NCBI GenBank assembly: GCA_947503155.1
Contig: CANNCL010000002.1
Location: forward strand, 740,637 to 775,942
Length of the DNA: 35,306 nucleotides
From: an uncultured Erythrobacter sp.
Lineage (GTDB): Bacteria; Pseudomonadota; Alphaproteobacteria; Sphingomonadales; Sphingomonadaceae
Direction: 5' to 3'
The notes under the pieces are model-generated. The model did no database searches and was not told where the DNA came from. It saw nothing but the letters and a program-made list of their open reading frames with translations. The translations under genes and the position numbers were made by a program. Shown here piece by piece: positions 34,308 through 35,306 of this stretch; the stretch's first letter is position 1; each line of letters starts with the position of its first letter.

Positions 34308-35203
34308 GCGCCGAAGAACTGCTTGGCACTTGGCGCGCGCATTTGAGCACTGCGCGGCGGCGTAGCCCGCATACGGTGCGCGCTTATGCCGCCGCAGCGC
34401 AGCGTTTGATCCATGCCCGGGCGCTATCGGATTGGGCGGATGTCGCGGGATTGGAAGCGCATGATTTGCGCAGCTATCTCGCATCGCGCCGTGCAGAGGG
34501 GCTTGCCAATGCCAGCGCCGCGCGGGAATTGTCGGCGCTCAAAGCCTTCATCGCCTTTGCACGGTCCGAAAGCGGCGATCCCGACCCCGCGCCCCCGCGC
34601 CTTCGCGGGCCGCGTATCAAGAAAGGCCTGCCCCGCCCCGTCACGCCCGACGAAGCGGTCAACCTCACCGATTTGGCCGATGGGCTGGCGAGCGAGGATT
34701 GGATCGGTGCGCGCGACCGGGCGGTGCTGCTGTTGATGTATGGATCAGGCTTGCGAATAGCAGAGGCGCTGTCGCTGATTGCTGGCGATGCGCCGCTGGG
34801 CGAAACGTTGATGGTGACGGGCAAAGGCGGCAAACAGCGGCTGGTCCCGATCCTGCCGATCACACGCGACGCGGTGGCGGTTTACGCTGATACTTGCCCA
34901 TGGCCCCTGCCCCGCGATGAGCCATTGTTCAGAGGCGCAAAGGGCGGCGCGCTGTCCCAAGGCATGGTGCAAAAGGCGATGGCGAAAGCCCGCCGCGCGC
35001 TCGGTCTGCCTGATACTGCAACGCCTCATGCTCTGAGGCACTCATTCGCCACACACTTGTTAAGCGCAGGCGCGGATTTGCGCAGTTTGCAGGAATTGCT
35101 GGGCCATGCATCGCTAGGTTCGACGCAGATTTACACGCAGGTGGATGCGGCGAGTTTGCTGGAGAATTACCGCAAGGCGCATCCGAGGGCGAAAAAAGGC
35201 TAA
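34304..35203 (+). CDS. xerC: Tyrosine recombinase XerC
   Basis: 299 residues, start GTG overlapping the hemW stop. Resolves chromosome dimers at dif with XerD. The N-terminal SAM-like domain (about 1-90) binds DNA. Catalytic residues are visible: R151 in GSGLRIAEAL, K174 in TGKGGKQR, H242 and R245 in PHALRHSFATHLL, H268 in LGHASLGS, and nucleophile Y277 in TQIYTQVD. Its full length and position after hemW argue for the chromosomal Xer enzyme rather than a mobile-element integrase, though XerC and XerD are hard to tell apart by eye. Confidence 0.93.
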   Translation: MSAEELLGTWRAHLSTARRRSPHTVRAYAAAAQRLIHARALSDWADVAGLEAHDLRSYLASRRAEGLANASAARELSALKAFIAFARSESGDPDPAPPRLRGPRIKKGLPRPVTPDEAVNLTDLADGLASEDWIGARDRAVLLLMYGSGLRIAEALSLIAGDAPLGETLMVTGKGGKQRLVPILPITRDAVAVYADTCPWPLPRDEPLFRGAKGGALSQGMVQKAMAKARRALGLPDTATPHALRHSFATHLLSAGADLRSLQELLGHASLGSTQIYTQVDAASLLENYRKAHPRAKKG

Positions 35204-35227
35204 ATCCGTCCAAGAGCGGACATTCGG

Positions 35228-35306
35228 CTAACGACCCAGAAACAGCCGTTCGAAAGGCCCCCTGTCTGTCCGCCCCGCGTCGTGGGGCAGGGTTACATGA
35301 TCGATT
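35228..35306 (-). CDS. Possible 3' end of a minus-strand gene (cut by window edge)
   Basis: An open frame enters from the right edge and ends at TAG (35230-35228) after 25 codons, reading in part TLPHDAGRTDRGPFERLFLGR. Its composition looks protein-like, but the length is too short to be sure. It would converge on xerC with 24 bases between stops. It also spans a GC-rich hairpin at 35272-35288 (GCCCC/GGGGC), which may instead be the main signal here. Confidence 0.35.
   Translation of the reverse strand, partial: IDHVTLPHDAGRTDRGPFERLFLGR

Noticed and set aside
1..35306. CRISPR array, prophage, transposase or toxin-antitoxin system
   Set aside because: No regularly spaced repeats, phage structural genes, transposase motifs or paired small genes of that kind were seen. 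XerC is the only recombinase and looks chromosomal.

Overview
The window is ordinary chromosomal DNA of an alphaproteobacterium, most likely a sphingomonad of the Erythrobacter type. The call rests on gene content: split pdhC/lpdA cluster, PhaR, type-3 ProRS, NifU-like protein fused by overlap to cvpA, 'vgr-related' metalloprotease-like gene, and an alphaproteobacterial RpoH promoter at dnaK. It is GC-rich and almost fully coding. No gap between genes exceeds 300 bases, and I see no prophage, insertion sequence, integron or CRISPR array.

Layout. The left edge cuts a minus-strand secreted protein after its signal peptide. Next come a translationally coupled class IV aminotransferase and sulfotransferase pair, then tRNA-Ser(UGA). 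From about 2.0 to 6.6 kb is a minus-strand pyruvate dehydrogenase cluster: pdhC (E2), an SH3 lipoprotein, a membrane protein, a hotdog thioesterase, lpdA (E3) and a small acidic protein. A universal stress gene follows on the plus strand. From 7.2 to 18.5 kb a long minus-strand run reads radA, cvpA, nifU-like, MFS transporter, alr, phaR, proS, M28 peptidase and rnr. A patatin-like phospholipase gene converges on an MBL-fold hydrolase gene at about 20.96 kb.

The proteostasis genes sit in two separate minus-strand loci: dnaK-dnaJ (21.9-25.1 kb) and hrcA-grpE (28.9-30.6 kb). Between them lie a PCuAC copper chaperone, a metalloprotease-like protein, a small secreted PPC-like protein with a strong terminator, a crotonase and an NTF2-like membrane-anchored protein. 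The right end holds rph, a YcxB-like gene and rdgB in one plus-strand operon, a convergent CAP-domain gene, then hemW and xerC overlapping by GTGA. The last 79 bases probably hold the end of a minus-strand gene.

I found no clear new multi-gene system. The best leads are: (1) the aminotransferase/sulfotransferase pair, where the aminotransferase seems to lack the PLP-N1 glutamate; (2) a PdhC with two tandem E3-binding domains; (3) a YciA-like thioesterase without its catalytic aspartate; (4) a PCuAC promoter interleaved with the dnaK heat-shock promoter; and (5) a perfect TGC-type palindrome upstream of phaR. All are read by eye and need alignment or genome-wide searches.
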